This document shows positions 61,105 to 64,000 of a stretch of DNA of 64,000 nucleotides, piece by piece. Source of the stretch: Ceratotherium simum simum (taxonomy: Eukaryota; Chordata; Mammalia; Perissodactyla; Rhinocerotidae); contig NW_004454159.1 of assembly GCF_000283155.1 (NCBI RefSeq), positions 20,691,602 to 20,755,601 of the forward strand. The letters run 5' to 3'. The position numbers and the translations under genes were made by a program. The notes beneath the pieces were generated by a model. The model was not told the origin of the DNA. It saw nothing but the letters and a program-made list of their open reading frames with translations, and ran no database searches. Within the stretch, counting starts at the first letter, position 1; every line of letters starts with the position of its first letter.

Positions 61105-61275
61105 GGGGAAACCTGGGCTTTGAAGCTGAGCTTACTGACTGCCTTTCTGAGCAAGGATTTAACCTCTCGGAACCTCAATTTACTTATCTGTGGAAACTGG
61201 AAACAATATCGGCCACTTTGCGGCACTATTCTGACAAAGTAGTGAGATGATGTGTGTCAAGCACCCAGATGAAAA
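61105..61275 (+). mobile_element. MIR SINE fragment
   Basis: 'aacctgggctttgaagctga', 'gatttaacctctcggaacct', 'caatttacttatctgtggaa' and 'gtagtgagatgatgtgtgtc' follow MIR order on the plus strand. Confidence 0.75.
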
Positions 61276-61814
61276 TAACAATTACTCTCCATTATGGTAA
61301 ACCTGAGCTACAGTGATTATTTCCATTTGCCTTATGGATCCTATTGTTCTTAGAAAGCAATACAAAGAATGGATTTAAGTGTTCTGGTGGCAGAACTGGT
61401 CAGATTGAAATATATGGTAGTACTGTTTGTTGAAAGCCATCTGCAGTTGGAGCAGCACCCTGAAGAAGAAGAGGGGGGACCCACTCTGGCATCCACCACC
61501 CCTTCAGCCCTGTATAGCCCGCTCTGCCTGGAGCCGGCCGAGGGCTTTCATCCCAGACATTTGGGGCCTCCGGGTCTCCCAGCTAGTGTATCCAAAGCCT
61601 GCTGGTCCCAGGACCCCCTTACAGAAGTGGGTCTGTGCTGGAATGAGGGGTGGGGGGCTTTGGGGACTGGATTAGAGCCTCTGCAGCAATTCAGTTCTGG
61701 TTTGTCACGCACTTCCAGGTCCATAGCATCACAGCCCAAACCTGCTGCCCAAAGAGGGGGTTGCTGATCATCGTTCACCTTATATAGCCCAGAAAGTGTA
61801 CCAGAGGGGAGGCG
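61276..61814. other. GC-rich unassigned block with a 132-codon open frame
   Basis: About 61430-61780 is GC-rich. A plus-strand open frame runs from 61369 to 61767, the longest in the window outside the UPF1 retrocopy. Its predicted protein has an acidic EEEE stretch and a Pro/Ser-rich rest, with no domain I know. Overlapping frames of 76-82 codons on both strands suggest that GC content, not selection, keeps it open. I do not call it a gene. Confidence 0.4.
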
Positions 61815-61936
61815 TGGGATCCAGGCTCAGCATTTCTATGATCAGCTGTGTGACCTAGGGTAAGTAACTGTGCCTCACTTTTCTTCTCTATAAAACGGAT
61901 ATAGCAAAATCACTGTGCTGTGAAGAGAATAAATGA
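61815..61936 (+). mobile_element. MIR SINE fragment, cut on its 3' side
   Basis: 'atcagctgtgtgacctaggg', 'taagtaactgtgcctcactt' and 'gctgtgaagagaataaatga' are MIR text. It ends abruptly where the LTR-like element begins. Confidence 0.85.
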
Positions 61937-61942
61937 GAAACT

Positions 61943-62854
61943 TGTTACCAGACCAGGTCCATTTTTGCCCACCACCCAGAAAGCCAATCACTGAGACAAT
62001 AAGATTGCAGAGAGAGGGTTTAATCACAAGGCAGCCAAGTGAGGAAAACGGGAGAACAAGTCTCAAATCTGCCTCCCTGAAAATAGGGACTCAGGGGTAC
62101 TTATGGAGAAGGGGGCAAGGTGATTGGAGGTGAGGAGAGATGAGGTAATTGACGATCTGCGCAAGCATAGTCAGGCTTCATATCTCTTCGTAGGACACAT
62201 GTTTACAGAATGGCGGCATTAGTATGCCCTGAGGGTGGGGTTCCAGCCTCTTGCCATCAAAAGGGCCCAGTTGATGGGTTGGTGATCTCATTCTGGCCTG
62301 AAATGGACAAGTGGTTCAGTTCCTGAAAAAAATAGCTCAAACACCCATTACCATGGTAACCCAGGCTCCAGGAAGATGTCATCTATAGGAACCTAGTGGG
62401 AGTCAGATAGCATATTGCCCAAACAGCACAGTTAATAATGAATAAGTTTATCGTGCAGATTTAAGTCCCCGCCTTCCATTCTGATAAGTTTCTAGGTAAG
62501 GCCATCCCTCCCTTCTTCCTGGTGCAGGGAAGAAGATAGCTTTACAAATGGAGATTTTCTTTACAAATGTAAATATATCTTATAAAGGGTAGCCAGAACT
62601 AAGAATGGGCTTAGCACGACCCACCCAGGTATCCTGAGATGTCTATGGTGATGGCCTTTTCTGGGGGCAGGCCTCGCATCCCAAACTCCTTTGGTCAGTT
62701 AGTGGGGGTGGGGGTCAAAATGTCATTCAGGCAGAGACGTATTTTGAGTTGGCAGATTCCAATCCCCCATAGTTACGAGCTGCTTAATCATCAACGGCTT
62801 TTTGCCAGTTTGAGATTGAGTGTGAAAGCAACTCAAGTACAAGTTACTGTAACA
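61943..62854 (-). mobile_element. Candidate solo LTR, about 0.9 kb, minus strand
   Basis: The ends are matching inverted repeats, tgttac on the left and gtaaca on the right, giving TG..CA termini. On the minus strand an ATTAAA polyadenylation-like signal (complement at about 62019-62024, within 'gagggtttaatcacaagg') sits near the 3' end, as in a retroviral R/U5 region. A TATA-like 'tttataag' (complement near 62578-62585) lies upstream. It cuts a MIR on its left. I see no clean TSD (aaact versus atgca). No internal viral genes are present. The family is not identified. Confidence 0.45.
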
Positions 62855-62884
62855 ATGCACCCCTTTTCATTGTTCTTGCTTCAC

Positions 62885-63060
62885 CTGATCCATTGAAGAT
62901 CTTATGAAGTAGTAAATTATTATTATGATATCATCAGCTGTTTTACAGGCTAGGAAATAGGAGCTAAAAGAAATGAAGCTATTTGCTTGGGGTTACATGG
63001 CGAGTTAACGCAGGGATGGTTCAACTGTAGTCCTTTTCTGACCCTAGAGGCTGCTGGTGC
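62885..63060 (-). mobile_element. MIR SINE fragment
   Basis: The plus strand shows 'agctgttttacaggctagga', 'gctatttgcttggggttaca' and 'tggcgagttaacgcagggat', a diverged inverted MIR. Confidence 0.6.
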
Positions 63061-63484
63061 CCTTGCCAGAGCAGGGAGATCCTCTTGAACCTGCCTTTGC
63101 ACTCCTAGTAGTCTGGCATGCTCCATGTGCATCTTCCCAGAGCATTTGGTAGCTTTGTGTTGCTAATGCAAGCAGTCCCCTTAGAGAGACGTCTGAGAAC
63201 TCTCGCTGTGGCCCTCACCCTGGAGCCCTGTGCAATCAGCTCCCCTGATATCTCCCATAAGCAGCGATTAACCTGGGAATAATCACCAGACCCAGGCCTT
63301 CTCTTAACTGCTCCATCTCCCCCAGTTACCCTCTTTTCCCCGTTGTGCACACGTTGTGCAAAATTCCAGTTCACTCGCATTTTAGACTCTGGGTAGTGTA
63401 ACCCAAAGCCTTAAACGCTTAGCTATCTTTGTTCTCCCACAACACCCACCACACCTGCGCCTTCTTTCTGTGTGTGTTCATTTA
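63061..63484. other. Unassigned sequence
   Basis: No gene or confident repeat. Confidence 0.4.
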
Positions 63485-63600
63485 ATTAATGAACTTTATT
63501 TTTTAGAGCGGTTTTAGGTTCACAGCAAAATTGAGCAGAAAGTACAGAGAGTTCCCATATACGCTTTGTCCCCATTCACCACCTCCTTTTTTTGAAGCTA
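63485..63600 (-). mobile_element. L1 LINE 3' fragment, antisense
   Basis: 'agagcggttttaggttcaca', 'gcaaaattgagcagaaagta' and 'cagagagttcccatatacgc' are a well-known antisense L1 3' end. The element is truncated at about 63590. Confidence 0.85.
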
Positions 63601-64000
63601 AGATAACAATGTGACTTTCCTAACAGGCGGGCTTGTTGTACATGAAATGCCACTTCTCAATTGAACCGCCGTAACACAATGCAATAAAGAATTCATAACA
63701 ATAGCTGTTGAACTGTACATTACTATTCTAATCATATATTTTATTGGAAGCCCATACCTCTTAAAGCCAACATTTCATGTGCCTCTGTTGCCTTATAGAA
63801 ACCCTGCTGCTGTGACAACGGGTAGTAGTAAAGCTAATGGCCTTTTCCGAATTCCTTCATAGATTCAGAGCAAGAAAGAAAGTGTGAAAGAAAGAGAGAG
63901 AGAAAAATCACACAGTCATTTCCAGCCATGTGTGTTAAAACACAAAGAAAGCAAGGCACGTTTAAAAATAGTGTGCTGGCATAGCTGCACATCCTTCTAG
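63601..64000. other. Unassigned sequence with a purine-rich tract
   Basis: Unique-looking DNA up to about 63860, then 'gaaagaaagagagagagaaa' at about 63870-63906. No gene. Confidence 0.45.

Noticed and set aside
1..64000. A new multi-gene biological system
   Set aside because: No set of intact coding genes exists in the window. All recurring structure is explained by retrotransposons, simple repeats and one processed pseudogene, or is too weak to claim.

Overview
This is a 64 kb piece of mammalian nuclear DNA, AT-rich and dense in old interspersed repeats. Two tRNA-derived SINEs of the equine repetitive element (ERE) type, at about 24.24-24.46 kb and 26.48-26.72 kb, point to a perissodactyl, most simply a horse or other equid. 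The remaining repeats (L1, L2, MIR, MaLR/MLT1 LTRs, hAT-type elements) are shared by placental mammals. Repeat calls come from recognising consensus-like strings by eye, so family names are approximate and edges are good to tens of bases unless target-site duplications (TSDs) are quoted.

I see no functional protein-coding gene, no rRNA or tRNA gene and no CRISPR array. The window is probably intergenic or deep intronic. The main gene-derived object is a near full-length processed pseudogene of UPF1 (RENT1, the nonsense-mediated decay helicase), minus strand, about 28.5-33.87 kb. It is intronless and carries 5'UTR-like, coding and 3'UTR-like parts. It has lost its start codon, has early stops and frameshifts, and has ruined Walker A and Walker B motifs.

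Layout. 0-11.5 kb: mostly unassigned sequence with a CA microsatellite, a hAT-type relic and a MIR. 11.5-24 kb: an LTR-like element, L2 and MIR pieces, a GC-rich block of unknown origin and an MLT1-type LTR. 24-36.4 kb: the most layered part, with two EREs, antisense L1 sequence split by an MLT1 LTR and by the UPF1 retrocopy, then a sense L1 ending in a poly(A) run. 37-40.2 kb: L1 fragments in both orientations and an L2 split by an L1 and by a second unidentified insert. 42-48 kb: MIRs, a second copy of the 11.5 kb LTR family in the opposite orientation, and a hAT-type relic. 48-52.3 kb: a long antisense L1/HAL1-like element. 52.8-54 kb: a MIR and an MLT1A-type LTR. 54-60 kb: largely unique, with candidate conserved non-coding sequence. 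60-64 kb: a short young L1 insertion with TSDs, several MIRs, and a candidate solo LTR of about 0.9 kb.

No set of genes works together here. The biology is a record of retrotransposition. I found no convincing new system.
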